Below, one piece after another: positions 24,751-35,879 of a stretch of DNA of 64,000 bases. The stretch spans positions 8,804,001-8,868,000 of the forward strand of contig CM041465.1 of assembly GCA_023213395.1 (NCBI GenBank). Reading direction: 5' to 3'. The DNA comes from Cycas panzhihuaensis (lineage: Eukaryota; Cycadophyta). The translations under genes were made by a program, and so were the position numbers. Within the stretch, counting starts at the first letter, position 1, and each line of letters opens with the position of its first letter. The notes below the pieces were generated by a model. The model was not told the origin of the DNA. It worked only from the letters and a program-made list of their open reading frames with translations, and searched no databases.

Positions 24751-25600
24751 TAGAGTAGAAACTAAGGCTTGCTTCAACTTATTAAAGGACTCTTGAACTT
24801 GGGGGGTCCATCATAATTCAATATCTTTCTTTAAAATATTAGTGATGGGCTTAGCATCTAAGGTAAGATCAGTAATGAAATGTCTTAGAAAACCAAGCCT
24901 ACTTAGAAAGGATTTAATCTACTTTTGGGTCTTGGGGGGAGGCATTTGGATAATAGTCTCAATCTTTTTGGTATCAATTATAATCTCATCCTAAGAAATG
25001 ATGTTTCCCAACATCTTCCCTAACATAACAATAAAAATATATTTGGAGGGGTTTAGACATAAGTGATACTTTTTATACCTTTCAAAAATGGTTCTCAAAT
25101 CATGTAAATAATTAGATATTTTGCCTGAAAAGGTGAGCATAGCATCTAAGTATATGGCAATAATATTACTAATCAAATCATGGAAAATATGGACCATAGC
25201 CCTTTGATACATCATGATAGCATTCTTCAATCTAAATGGCATGAATTTATAAATGAAAATGCCCCAAGGAGTGGTTAAAGCGGTCTTATAGTGGTCGCGA
25301 GACATGATAGAAATTTGATTGTATCCTGAAAAACCATCCATAAGAGATATTACCTCGAAACTAGCCATCTAATCCAAAATCTAGTCAAGAAAGGGAAGAG
25401 GAAAATTATCTTTGGTATATGCATCATTTATATCATGAAAGTTAATGCAAATTTGAATGACACTATTCTTCTTTACTACAAGAACTCTATTAGAGACCCA
25501 TTGAGAATAGTCAACACTCTCAATGAATCCAACTCTTAACAACTTTTCTACCTCCTACTTAATAGCAAGAGAGAGGTATGGGTAGATAGGGCATTATTTT
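24751..25600 (-). pseudogene. Reverse transcriptase of Gyp-B
   Basis: The open part 24991-25368 begins in MASFEVISLMDGFSGYNQIS and continues through TTPWGIFIYKFMPFRLKNA. The catalytic box reads YLDAM (25138-25152) instead of YLDDM, so the second catalytic Asp is lost. Upstream are FIESVDYSQWVSN and the ICINFHDIN motif. Downstream the thumb/connection reads IKSFLSRLGFLRHFITDLT. Polymerase activity would be abolished by the box change alone. Confidence 0.87.
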
Positions 25601-26310
25601 GTCATTTAGGTTTTATGCTAGGAATTACTATAATGTTATGTTCAATAATTTAGGAGTCAAGGCCTTGTATATCTTTATAGTCCCATGTGAAAACCAAGCA
25701 GAACTCACGGAAGAGATCCTTAAACTGGGCGATGTCTTAGGGAGTACAACTAGCTCCCAACTTGATAATTCAAGGAACGTCCTCTATATCTAAATCTATA
25801 TTCATGGTTTATTCCATAAGCATCGCATTCCCTTCCTCAAAATAAGGAGGGACAGGCTCAATCAAAGAAATAGACACCTAGGGTTAAGAATGATCAACTA
25901 TGACTCTTGAAAAACCTAACTTATTATGTCCATGAGAGAAACTAAGAGATGAGCCTACTAAATACTCTAGAATCACCTTGTCATTCTTAACATGATCCAC
26001 CTGAAAGAGATTGTCAGGAAAAAGGCTCTTAGACTGGAAAGTAGACAAAGAGAAAGGTATGAAGGGTGAAGATGGATCAACCAAAGAGTTTGAATAAGTA
26101 GGAACAAACTCCATGATCGAAGGAACATGAGAAAAGTAGATGGACCTATCTACAAACTCTCAAACTGAAGAAAAACTCAATTAAACTCTTAATGATTCAC
26201 ACCAGGGTCATAGTCATACCAAGATATTAAAATAAGAGAATATAGAAAAAGATCCACATAGGGATGGGTAGGAAAAGAGATAGTGGAGATGGAATTAATT
26301 TCTTGTACTA
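25601..26310 (-). pseudogene. Protease-RT linker of Gyp-B, 3' part, ending at the Tat-C insertion
   Basis: The minus-strand open stretch 26114-25884 reads MEFVPTYSNSLVDPSSPF, then VILEYLVGSSLSFSHGHNKL. It matches Tat-C 32900-33000 (YFEDDEALLEHLTGF, GRHRLG) in type and position. TACTA at 26306-26310 is one target-duplication copy of Tat-C; the other is 42715-42719. The 5' part of the linker is at 42720-43344. Confidence 0.78.
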
Positions 26311-26769
26311 TGTTTCCTAACTTCTGGGAATAGATACAGAGAGGTCGACTCAGGTAAGTACGGGTATGTTTCTCACCTTATTTATGTTTTCTTGTGAGGA
26401 GTATTTGCTTGCATGCTATGTTTTTCATAGATGGTTTGCACCATCTACACCATATTTAGCTTATGATGACTATAACGGGGGCACACTCCTAGCAAGTGTG
26501 GCACCCCGGTCAAGGCCACTTCCAACCGCCCTACTCCCCTTAAGACTCACTTGATTTATGTGATGTTCACTCGTATATTGATTCATCGCCATTTGGTCTC
26601 CTTGTTGCATCCTTGAATCCCATGATTACTTGTCTTATGGGTTTTGGTCTGTTGTTTACCTCTGGGCAGGTGGGCCCATCCCCTTGCCAACCTCCTAGTA
26701 CACTGGTCCACAGCCTTGGCTGGCTATTTGGGCCAGTTTGGTCTTCTAGTCCTGCACTGTGGCAAATTT

Positions 26770-26815
26770 CACGGTACCGTGAAGTTACCACGGTATCGCG
26801 AAGATTCCCGTGGTG
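26770..26815 (+). promoter_or_regulatory. Palindromic CACGGTACCGTG cluster in the U3 of the Tat-C LTR
   Basis: CACGGTACCGTG (26770-26781) is a perfect 12-base palindrome. CACGGTATCGCG (26789-26800) and CCGTGGTGTGA follow. The same palindrome type recurs upstream of the antisense ORF at 38049-38137. The 3' LTR copy (about 40400-40455) is degraded. It is probably a binding site for a dimeric factor; this is inference. Confidence 0.45.
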
Positions 26816-26910
26816 TGACTGTTATGTTTTATTTTTTAAAACTGCTATGGAAATTCTCGCATTTATTGTGGAATTACCATGTCTTTCAACCCACCTCAGT
26901 GCTAACTGAG

Positions 26911-26949
26911 CCCTAATCGCTCGATTAGGGTTCGGGCTGAGTATTTAAG
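26911..26949 (+). promoter_or_regulatory. Tat-C core promoter: inverted repeat plus TATA box
   Basis: CCCTAATCG, spacer CT, CGATTAGGG (26911-26930) is followed after eleven bases by TATTTAAG (26942-26949). The 3' LTR keeps both (40551-40570 with one change; TATTTAAG at 40583-40590). The TATA call rests on sequence and position within the LTR. Confidence 0.6.
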
Positions 26950-29076
26950 CCCATCTCAACTCATTTTTAGGATCTTTTGGCTCTCTTTGGAAGGATTACA
27001 AAGGAAAAACACCCTATTGTCTGCTCTGTTCTATTGATCTGCTATATTTCTAGGACCTGCAACTGCTCTTTAGTGCCCAGCTCTCCTTAGGCTTCACTGT
27101 GACATCCTCACAGCTCATTACATGCCTTGGAGAGGGCCTCCTTGAGGAGTTTTCAGGGTCTCCTTGCCTGTGCAAATACCACCAAGTGGTCCTGCATGTG
27201 ATTTCCTCTAGCCATCTCAGTAGGGGTTCTATACCTACTATACTTCACCCTTTTCTTAGGTTTTCCAGCCTCTCCCAGCAGGCTTCTGTAGAGGCAAATG
27301 CCTCCCACTTTCTCTAAAGGTATTTATTGATTTAAAGTCATTTCTTTGCTCAGTTTATGCCTAGTTTTGTGTATGTTTGTCACTAGTTTTCTTATCTTGT
27401 TTCAAGAGTTTGTTCTTGTCTTTCTCTTGGATTTTTCCTCTACTGTTTAAGCCTCTTTTCCTACGTTTCATACCCAAGATAGTGGCCAAAGAGGGTTCCA
27501 TAGGGTTTTGGATAAAGCTGGGTGGATTCTGTACCACCTTTATGCTCCCTAAGAGGCTTCTGCCCTCCAAACCCTCCTCTTTGCCCCTGTGCTGTTCCTG
27601 GAGTAGGTAAAGGATTAGAGGACCACTTCTAGCTACTGAAATCAATGTTTGCACCTATTGCAACACTAGTTTATAGGCTCATTTCCCTCATCCAGGTAAT
27701 TCATAAGCCCCGGAGACTTTCCTTAGCTCAACCTTTCTTTCAATGGCCCAGTTTGCTCCCCATAGCACTCTGGCTCATTGAGGACTTTTTTGGGCTCTTT
27801 TGTACTTTTGCTACTACAATTTTCAACCAGCTATACAGCCATACCCTCGCTGCCCTGTGGCTTCTTGAGGGAGGGTAGGGTTGCTCTTTGTAGGAGGTGG
27901 GCCACTCTGAGGCTCACCTATCTACTTACCATCCATTTGAGCATTCTTAACCATAATTTATTGCTGCAACCTTATGATTTATGAGTACTAACATATATGT
28001 ATAGAGATTTAGTTTTGGCATGTGCATGTATATACATTTTTTGGTGATCTCTCTTATGTTGTTAGCCTCCTTTCTCCGGAAGGGAACCTTTGCACTTACT
28101 TGTAGGTATATGGAGGACGCAAGGAACTTCTCCTCCCTTCTCTCTCTCGGGTAAGTGCATTTACTTGTATTTTATCATAGTATTTCATTTTCTACTATCG
28201 CTTTTCTTTTCTTCTTTTTGGCACTTTAGTGTTGCTTTTCGGGGAAGGTAAGGAAGCCCCACGCTTCACCCTTTTGCGACTCCCCTTTGCCGTGTTTCGT
28301 GGAACGATTTGGGCATCTTATGGAAGCGTCGGCGCTTCGATCGCATCCTCATTCTAGGTATATGTTCTTGCTTCGTTTCACTCTCTTTCTTTTGAAAAGG
28401 GTTTGTATAGTAGTAATTAGACCACATAAGGGAAAAAGGAAATCAACTCTCCTTTTTTACTTGCATTCCATATGTTATATCTTATATACCATACCTATTG
28501 TAGGAAAGGGTTTTAGGAAGTTCTTCCCTCTAGCCTTTCCTTTTTAGCTTGTAAACCTTGCCTTTGCTCTCTTGGTTTGTCATATTTGGTTTGGTTTACT
28601 TGTGTGTGCCTTAGCACCCTCTCCTCTCTTGATTGCTCCTTTAAAAGGGGGAACTTTTGATCGATCGATTGTTCCCACTCACTTCTTCTTCTCTCGGTTC
28701 TCTTCAGTTAGCTGAATAACTGAGAAGGTCTTAACCGTAGGCTATTCGCCTACTTTGCCTCTACTCGTTTCCCTCTGCCATAGGGAAACCTTCGAGGGAT
28801 TCTCTCCCTTCCCTTCTGGCCATCCAAGGGTGGGAGGACTCTTCTCCAAAATCTATCTAGGCTACTCTTTCGCCTCCCCTCTTCCTAGTTAAAGTGGGGA
28901 ACCACCTTTAAGTAGTTGGATGCCATCTGCAAGTCCTGAACTCGCGCTCCAGTGCATGGGGTGCCCTACGTGGTACTTGCCTCGCTTGTAGGTTCCTATA
29001 TGCACCATGATAGTGTCAGCAATCATCCTCGCTATCCCTATGTAGCTAGATGGTTATCCCATAGATGCGCATCCAC

Positions 29077-29094
29077 TAGCGACCATACTAGGGA
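29077..29094 (+). promoter_or_regulatory. Primer binding site of Tat-C
   Basis: TAGCGACCATACTAGGGA starts two bases after the LTR end. It resembles the plant Tat/Ogre site TGGCGAC...CTGGGGA after G-to-A changes. Pairing with tRNA-Arg is inferred from family knowledge. Gyp-A and Gyp-B carry the same site with one more change (TAGTGACC). Confidence 0.65.
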
Positions 29095-29242
29095 CTTGCT
29101 AGTAAGGGAGCTAGTCTTCATCCCTTTCTGTTGGTATTACTACCTGCTTGTGGTTCCTCTCACTTTATCTCCTTCATTGGACAGCCCCCAACGTGTACTC
29201 CTTGTAGCCCTTTCCTTCTTCTAAAGTGTCAGTAAGATTTGT

Positions 29243-31683
29243 ATGCGATGCTTTTCTTATCACTTACGTGGTTTACCTCCATTGTTAGAAGATCCTGGGT
29301 ATTATCCTCTTCCATCATTAGATTCTGATTCAACCATGGAAGGATACCCTTCTGATTGGGCCTACCATGCATTTACATCAGGAACTCATGAATTCCCTAT
29401 ATCTATTCTAGGATCCACCCAAGAAGGTGATGATCCTCTTTTCTTCCCAGATGACCAACATCGCCCCCTTGACATCTATCCTTCTACCCATGCAGTAGAA
29501 GACCCACTTTCTCTTGAGGTTCACCATTTGATTGGTGATTCTTATGAGGAGCGCCCTGAGGGGTCTACATCATTTGAGGTCCTATCCACCTCTTATGGCC
29601 ACGTAAACACCCCTCCCACCAACGTGATTGAAGCTATTAGCGAATGCTTTTGAGCAGATCATCTTCAATCGTGTCGTAAGTGGTTTGAAGATGTTTTGCA
29701 TGGTGGAGTGTTTTCTTCATCTGCTCCTTTACCAACTTCTTCATCCGCACCTGCCCCTCCTACTACGAGTAACCATTTCGTTCCTATGCGCTTGTCCTGC
29801 TCCATTCCTACACCAACCTTAGGGACGAATGTCACACCTTCTGTCCCTCGCCATGGTCCTAGTTCTCCAGGACCCTCTTGTGGTATGTTTTTCCCTCAGT
29901 TGGGGGTTAGCATATCCTTTCCTAGCCAAGCTAATGTGCCATCCCCTAATGTGGCGCATGCGTTCCCTAGTAGGCCTACAGGTCCTACTAGCTCTTTAGT
30001 CGCTAACCGTGTGGCACCCACTCCTACATATCCCCAAAACCAACCTAGTGGTTCTTCCCTTTACATACCCCCAGGCTATATCTCTCAACCTTGGGGGCAA
30101 GGTAAAGGGAACAATATTCCAGCTTATGGTGTGGACCCGCTATACCCATATGGCGTTGCAACACCTACGGGTGACCCATATGGGCAAAACCTGATTCTGC
30201 ACCCTTCTTTCCCACCATCTAGCATAGCCTCTTACGTCGCGCCTTTGCAAGGGAATGTAGTTTCCTTTCAAGGCACTTATCCTCAAGTCCCTTTCCAACA
30301 AGGGGTGCTTCCCCAAGGAGGGATGGGTTTACCACCCCCATCCATTCCTTGCTCTTTTCCATGTGTTAATCATATGGTCCATGCAAGGGTACGTCCCTTT
30401 ATGGACTATCGATCGACACCATTATCTGTTGAGGTAGTAAGGACCAACTTACTGCCTCATCCTTCTGAAGTTCCTAAATTTGACGAAACTTCCTTGCAAG
30501 ACCCAGCAGAGCACGTCCATAGTTTTTCTATGGCGTGTATTGATTACTAGGCTTATAACCATATCTTAATGAAATTGTATCCACGATCTTTGCAGGGTGA
30601 TGCCCTTAAGTGGTTTTATCACCTCCCTGCCCATTCTATCTTTTCATTCCAGTAATTGGTGGACGAATTCATCAATTACTTTGATGTAGCTCATCCATTT
30701 GAAAGTGGAATAAAATCCTTCCTATTGCTCAAACAAGGTCACGATGAGATGAATTGTGACTTTCTGTGACGATTCCATGACCTTCTTCACTCCACTAAGG
30801 CCACGTTGCCTGAGGAGTTTAAGAGAGACCTTTTCGTTACTGCACTTCACCCCAAAGTACATGTGGAAGTCCTCAAGATGGGGGCGACCACATATGACTC
30901 CACGATTACAAAGTGCTTAGTGCTCAAGGCTATCAAGATCTAGGCTGGACTCAAGAAGCCTCTCAAGCCCTCACAGCAACGTGAGGTACCACCTCCAACC
31001 AAGTATACTAACTATAACAATCTTCTAGGTCTTCTTCTCATCCAACTAAGAAGACCTTAGATCCGCTCACATCTACCATACGTTCATTCGAATGTACTAT
31101 GAAGGAACTCAAATTACAAGCTCCTTCATCCCCAACCTCTAACAATCAAATTCAACAAGCTACCCAAGCTCCCCTCCCCAGGAATGGAAATGCCCAGTCC
31201 TCTCAAGCAAGGAAGACAGATCATTCGCTTGAGAAGAAGTGGTGCTCCATTCATGGGGAGTTCTTTCATGATGACTCACGTTGTAAGGCCCAGCATCCCA
31301 AGGATACCCCTTGACGTGACTCATCCCCTAAACGGGCCTCAAGGCCTAATCTAGACTAACCAGTCCATAAGGATCCATTCTCCAAACATGGGGAACGTAA
31401 TTGCAACACTCAATCCAAAAACAACTAGAATTGAGGAAGATCACAGAATTCTCGTCCTTCCCGTGATAAAGGGAAGGGCACCCGAGATTCGTCCTCTCCC
31501 TCGCGTTCTCCTAACCAATGCACACCTTCATCTTTGCAGTCCTAGAATAAGGGAAAGAAGGTAATCCAAATGCTTGAGGCTGCTCCTTCGTATGCCCTTA
31601 CTCGGTCTTAAGCTGCTAAAGAAGCAGCTAGTGCTTCTTCTTCTACTCCTTCCAATCCTCTTCTAGAGAACCCTCCTCTGGAA
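29243..31683 (+). pseudogene. gag of Tat-C
   Basis: The start is taken at ATG 29243, about 150 bases after the PBS. The first frame is open to 29653, broken by one TGA, then open to 30550. The N-terminal half is rich in Pro, Ser and Gly. The capsid core starts near 30450 with VPKFDETSLQDPAEHVHSFS and continues with LYPRSLQGDALKWFYHLPAH and FINYFDVAHPFESG. A one-base shift lies near 31020. The Tat-type CxxH zinc-finger-like motif WCSIHGEFFHDDSRCK is at about 31240-31290. It forms the particle that packages element RNA. Confidence 0.85.
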
Positions 31684-32337
31684 GTGCCTCTTTTTCCCAA
31701 GGCCACTCCCATGTGTCCTGGTCATTATGACTTTCGAAGGGCACTTACCCAACCTACTGCAAAGGGTAAGCCTTTCTCCATTGTTGACCAACTCTATACC
31801 GTCATTGTAAGAATGTCCTTGATGGATGTTTTGAGGAGTTGTCTTAAGCAATGGGCCCTCCTTTTGGAAGCTTTAGGATCGAATGACGTGCACGTCCATG
31901 CTTTGGGTGTCACCCAAAGTCATGAGCCTGTTATTTCTTTTGACCTTAAGGACCTTCCTCCCGCATGTGAAAGGGAACACTAATGGAACTTCCCTTTCAC
32001 CATCACCATAGACACACCCAATTGTACCTTGCGAAGGACCATTGTCAACAATGGTTCTTCTGTGAACACCATGCCCTTGCATGTTATGCAAGAGCTTGGT
32101 ATTTCTGCCTTGGAACCTGTTCCATGGCGATGCCAAGGCTACAATGGTAGAAAAAATACCCCATTAGGATCTGTTGTGATCCCACTCACTCTCGAGGGCA
32201 AGACTATCCTCGCTGACATTATAGTCCTCGACATCGACGTCGACTACAACCTTCTCTTAAGTCAACCATGGCTTGACCAGATGGGAGCCGTGTGTTCGAC
32301 CCTCTAGGGGCAACTTAAATTCATCCATGATGGATAA
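31684..32337 (+). pseudogene. Aspartic protease of Tat-C
   Basis: Same frame as the gag end and as RT. ISFDLKDLPPACEREH is followed by a TAA, then the active-site stretch TIVNNGSSVNTMPLHVM, where the catalytic Asp is changed to Asn (the Gyp-B copy has IDKGSS). Next come ADIIVLDIDVDYNLLLSQPW and QLKFIHDG, then TAA at 32335-32337. A TAG lies ten codons before. The terminal TAA is at the same codon in all three copies. Confidence 0.85.
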
Positions 32338-33159
32338 ATGAGGGTTGTTTCCCATCAATGCCCACTTACTAAACAAACTCATCTTGTCAATTAGACAAGC
32401 CAAGGCCCTTCTACTCATGCCTCAGCTTGTTCTATTGGTATACCTAATCCATCTCACACCGAAGAAGATCCTGCATCTTCTTCTCATAGTCTCACGTGCT
32501 TCACTCCTATTGGTGTTGGGAGCTACGGGTACCTCGTCTCATTTAGTGATGACGAGTCTCACGACGAGGATGAGGATTGTCTTCACCCCGTTTCCTTCCT
32601 CTACACTAGTAGGTCATGCCCATCCTATTCTAGATCCCCATCTAGAACCTCTCTCATTAGTGAGACTAGTCACTCTTATGTGTCACATGTCATTGCTAGT
32701 ATTGACTCACCCACAATTGGTTCTTCCTCTTCATCATCCCCCATAAGTGATGGCTTCGAGGAACTCCCTTTCACTCCTTCCGAGGAGTCCCTTTAAGACT
32801 CTCTCCTAAAGTCTCCTGAGGAAGATGGGCAACTCGACGACCATCATGGTCCCATTGCCCCCACTTCCTCTAATACTTCATCTATTCAGAGTAAGGTCAT
32901 CCATGGGGTGGATTACTTCGAAGATGATGAAGCCTTGCTCGAGCACCTAACAGGCTTCACGCCTAACCTTCCTTCTGGTCGCCATAGGCTTGGCCACCAG
33001 AAGATCCTCGCGATTAGGTCCACGCTTACTAACCCAATCCCATCCCCTATTCCACCTCTTCCTATCGACTTTGCCCCCCTCCACTTTGAGGAGGGGAATG
33101 CCATGTGCGTAGGGGCAACCCAGGACATCGTCTTGGCCCCTGGCAAGGTCATTAAGGTC
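32338..33159 (+). pseudogene. Acidic protease-RT linker of Tat-C
   Basis: The same frame continues: Ser/Thr/His-rich, then strongly acidic (FSDDESHDEDEDCLHPVSF, FEELPFTPSEESL), then VDYFEDDEALLEHLTGF and GRHRLGHQ. No known domain. Gyp-A and Gyp-B have a linker of the same type at the same place. Confidence 0.7.
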
Positions 33160-33645
33160 GGGATGGAATGCTCTCTTGATGAGGTAAGGGAGTATTCCCT
33201 TTTGTTCCAGGAGTTTTGGGATGTCTTTGCATGGGATTATTCTGACATGAAGGGAATTAACCCCTCCATTATTACTCATAATCTCATTACCATTCCTGGC
33301 ACCCACCCCGTGTGCTAGAAGTAGCATTCTCTTCACCCTAAGCTCTCAGCCACCATTAAGATGGAGGTTGAAAAGATGTTGGATGTTGGACTTATTACCT
33401 CCATCGGTTACCCCAAGTGGGTATCCAACATTGTCCCCATTGCTAAAAAGAACAGGGCCATCTGCATATGCGTCGATTTTCATGATATTAATAACACTTG
33501 TCCTAAGGACAATTTTCCACTCCCTTTCATTGATCAAATCATTGACTGAACTACTAGATTCGAAGTTATGTCCTTGATGGATGGCTTCTCTAGTTACAAC
33601 CAGATCTATATATCTCCTAAAGACTACCACAAGACGGCCTTCTGC
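33160..33645 (+). pseudogene. Reverse transcriptase of Tat-C, C-terminal half deleted
   Basis: It reads VGMECSLDEVREYSLLFQEF, WDVFAWDYSDMKGI, then LITSIGYPKWVSNIVPIAKK, ICVDFHDINNTCPKDNFPLP and SLMDGFSSYNQI. It breaks off right after KDYHKTAF at about 33641. The left-edge copy has about 500 more bases here, including the FMDD box, so the catalytic site is missing. The junction shares the short repeat CTTC with the downstream side. This element could not copy itself without help. Confidence 0.87.
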
Positions 33646-34033
33646 TCCTATACTGGCACCCCCTCGCTTCAATAGGCCCTTCGTTCTTTATACCTTGGTG
33701 ACTGATGAGTCCTTGGGTGCTATGTTGGCTCAGGAGGATGACTCAGGAGTTGAGAGAGCTATTTATTTCATCAGTCACACTCTCATGGCTGCTGAACTTA
33801 ACTACTCTCCTGCTGAGAAGGAATGTCTCTCCTTGGTCCACGTGACCAAGAAGTTTAGACATTACTTACTTGGCAACACCACCAAGGTGATTGTCCAGTC
33901 TGATCCTTTACGATACTTACTCACTCGTTTGGACTTGACGGGTAGGGCTAGCCATTGGGCCATTTTGCTTCAAGAGTTTGACCTTCATATCGTCAACTGG
34001 AAATCAAAGAAGGGAATAGTAGTGGCCGAGTAG
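33646..34033 (+). pseudogene. RNase H of Tat-C
   Basis: It starts just after the RT deletion: [78 protein letters not shown] and HIVNWKSKKGIVVAE, then a TAG. Open apart from its ends. It is in a different frame from RT because of the deletion. Confidence 0.85.
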
Positions 34034-35391
34034 CTCGCAGATGCCCCTATTCCTAACTTGCTCGATATTCCCATCGACGATTCTCTCCCTGATGAGTCCA
34101 TCTTGACTATTCAAGACATCCCTCCCTATCCATTCATCAATAATGAGTGGTATGGTGACATAGTGCGGTATCTCATGCAACAGCAATACCGCCCTAATGC
34201 TAGTAGTAAAGTTAGATCTCACATCTGGAATTCTACTAGGCAATGCTTCCTCATGGATGAAGTATTATACAAGAGGTCCTTCAATGGGATCCTCCTCCGC
34301 TGCGTCACCACTGACGAAGCTGACCAAATACTCCGCGAATACCACCATGGTATTTGTGGGGGCCACTTTGGAGGCCAGTCTATGGCCCAGAGGATCCTCC
34401 ATATGGGTTATTTTTGGCCGTCCCTCTTTAAGGATGCCCACGCCTTTACCCTGAGATGTCGGTGATGTCAGGAACATGCTAACATCTCCCATGTGCCTTC
34501 TAAGGCCCTTCACCCTATCATCTCTCTGTGGCCTTTCGCTCAGTGGGGGCTAGACCTCATTAGGGCTATCTCTCCACCTTCTCCATTACAACACAAGTTT
34601 ATCTTGACTGCTATGGAATACTTCACCAAATAGGCAAAGGCCATTCCTCTAGTTACCACTCCTGGTAAACGATAGCTACCTTCGTTTACCAGCACATCAT
34701 TTATCGTTTCAAGATTCGTAACGTCCTAATCACCGATAATGGAACCCCCTTTTATAACAAGGAGATGGATGAGCTTTGCGAGAAGTTTAAGATTTCTCAC
34801 AAAATGTCTTCTCCTTACTATCCTCAGGCAAATGGTCAGGTAGAGTCATTCAACAAGACTCTCGTTAATATCCTAAAGAAAACTGTCGCTCAGTCTCAAA
34901 GGGACTGGCACCTTCAGCTTCCTTCTGCTTTGTGGGCTTACCGCACCTCTATCTGTTATGCCACGAGAATGACCTCATTCTCCCTAGTTTATGGTATCGA
35001 GGTGGTACTCCCATTGGAAATAGAGATTCCTTCCTTACGAGTCTCTCTTTGAGGTCTCATTGATAAGGAGTCAATCCGCCAGGCTTGCCTCCTGGACCTC
35101 GAAGCTTTGGACGAGAGACGTTTAGCCACTTATCAGACTAACCTGGCATCCAAAGCTCACTCACAAAGGACCTACGATAAGTATCTTCATTCCCGTCCTT
35201 TGTTTCCCGGGGACCACGTCCTCAAATTAGAATATCTTCATGACCGTTTGACCAAATTTAAACCTAGATGGGTTGGCCCCTTCGTCATTATCGAAACCCT
35301 CAATAACAGAGCTTATAGGATTGCCACCCTGGAGGGTCTTGAATTTGAGAAAGCTATTAATGGGAAATTCCTTAAGAAGTTTTATTTGTGA
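34034..35391 (+). pseudogene. Integrase of Tat-C
   Basis: The H2C2 zinc part is at about 34330-34465 (GICGGHFGGQSMAQRIL). The first catalytic Asp is near 34550 (WGLDLI). A one-base loss near 34675 shifts the frame. The second Asp is in ITDNGTPFYN (34730-34760) and the Glu in GQVESFNKTL (34835-34865). The C-terminal end FKPRWVGPFVIIETLNNRAY and NGKFLKKFYL closes at TGA 35389-35391, the normal Tat pol end. Confidence 0.88.
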
Positions 35392-35879
35392 CCTTGCCAT
35401 CACCTCACCCACGCTCCAAAATGAGCCTAAACTACCATATTAAGTTCGTTCCCATTCCTCCTAGCCACGGGTGGAATGATAACTTAGGATGGCCTCTTTT
35501 GTTTCTTTCTAGTTCCTCCCACGGAACTCGTGTTCCCGTGTTCTTTTGGGACCTTGTCCACCTATTTGGGCATCCCCCAGTTAGGATGACACTCTAGAGT
35601 ATTGTTACTCCCCCTCTCGCTTAGTATTTCCTTTGCATATCCTGCTATACTCCTCCATGGACATGCTCGTCACCCTATTTCCTAACCCCACATATGTCTA
35701 TCACCTCTACTCATGGTGGTCGTGTGTGCTCCTATTAGGTATATGGCCATGCATAGAAGGAAATATATGCATCACATAACAAACCATCTATATCATACAT
35801 AATAAAACATCACATATCAAAATGGGGTGCCAATTGCCCCATCTATATATATACATTAGAATCATGTGTCATGTCATAC
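35392..35879 (+). other. Spacer after pol of Tat-C with post-stop motif
   Basis: AAAATGAGCCTAAACTACCAT at about 35418-35437 lies 27 bases after the pol stop. It matches in type the sequence 22 bases after the pol stop in Gyp-B. The rest shows no coding signal. Confidence 0.65.

Larger units (their letters stand above)
26311..29075 (+). repeat. 5' LTR of Tat-C
   Basis: It matches 39943-42714 along its whole length. It holds a TATA-like box at 26942-26949, a perfect inverted repeat at 26911-26930 and the CACGGTACCGTG palindrome at 26770-26781. Open stretches here (26366-28547) occur in the 3' LTR only in altered form and have no recognisable domain, so I do not call them genes. Confidence 0.95.

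Noticed and set aside
26366-28547. Several open frames of 60-100 codons in the Tat-C LTR
   Set aside because: They differ or are broken in the other LTR, overlap in different frames and show no domain. Chance ORFs in a GC-richer LTR.
29696-30550. Possible separate Pro-rich host protein
   Set aside because: It is in the same frame as the preceding gag ORF and runs straight into the gag capsid core, so it is the gag N-terminal half.
33346-33672. 108-codon minus-strand ORF over RT of Tat-C
   Set aside because: Shadow of the RT/RNase H coding strand; the plus-strand translation has clear RT motifs.
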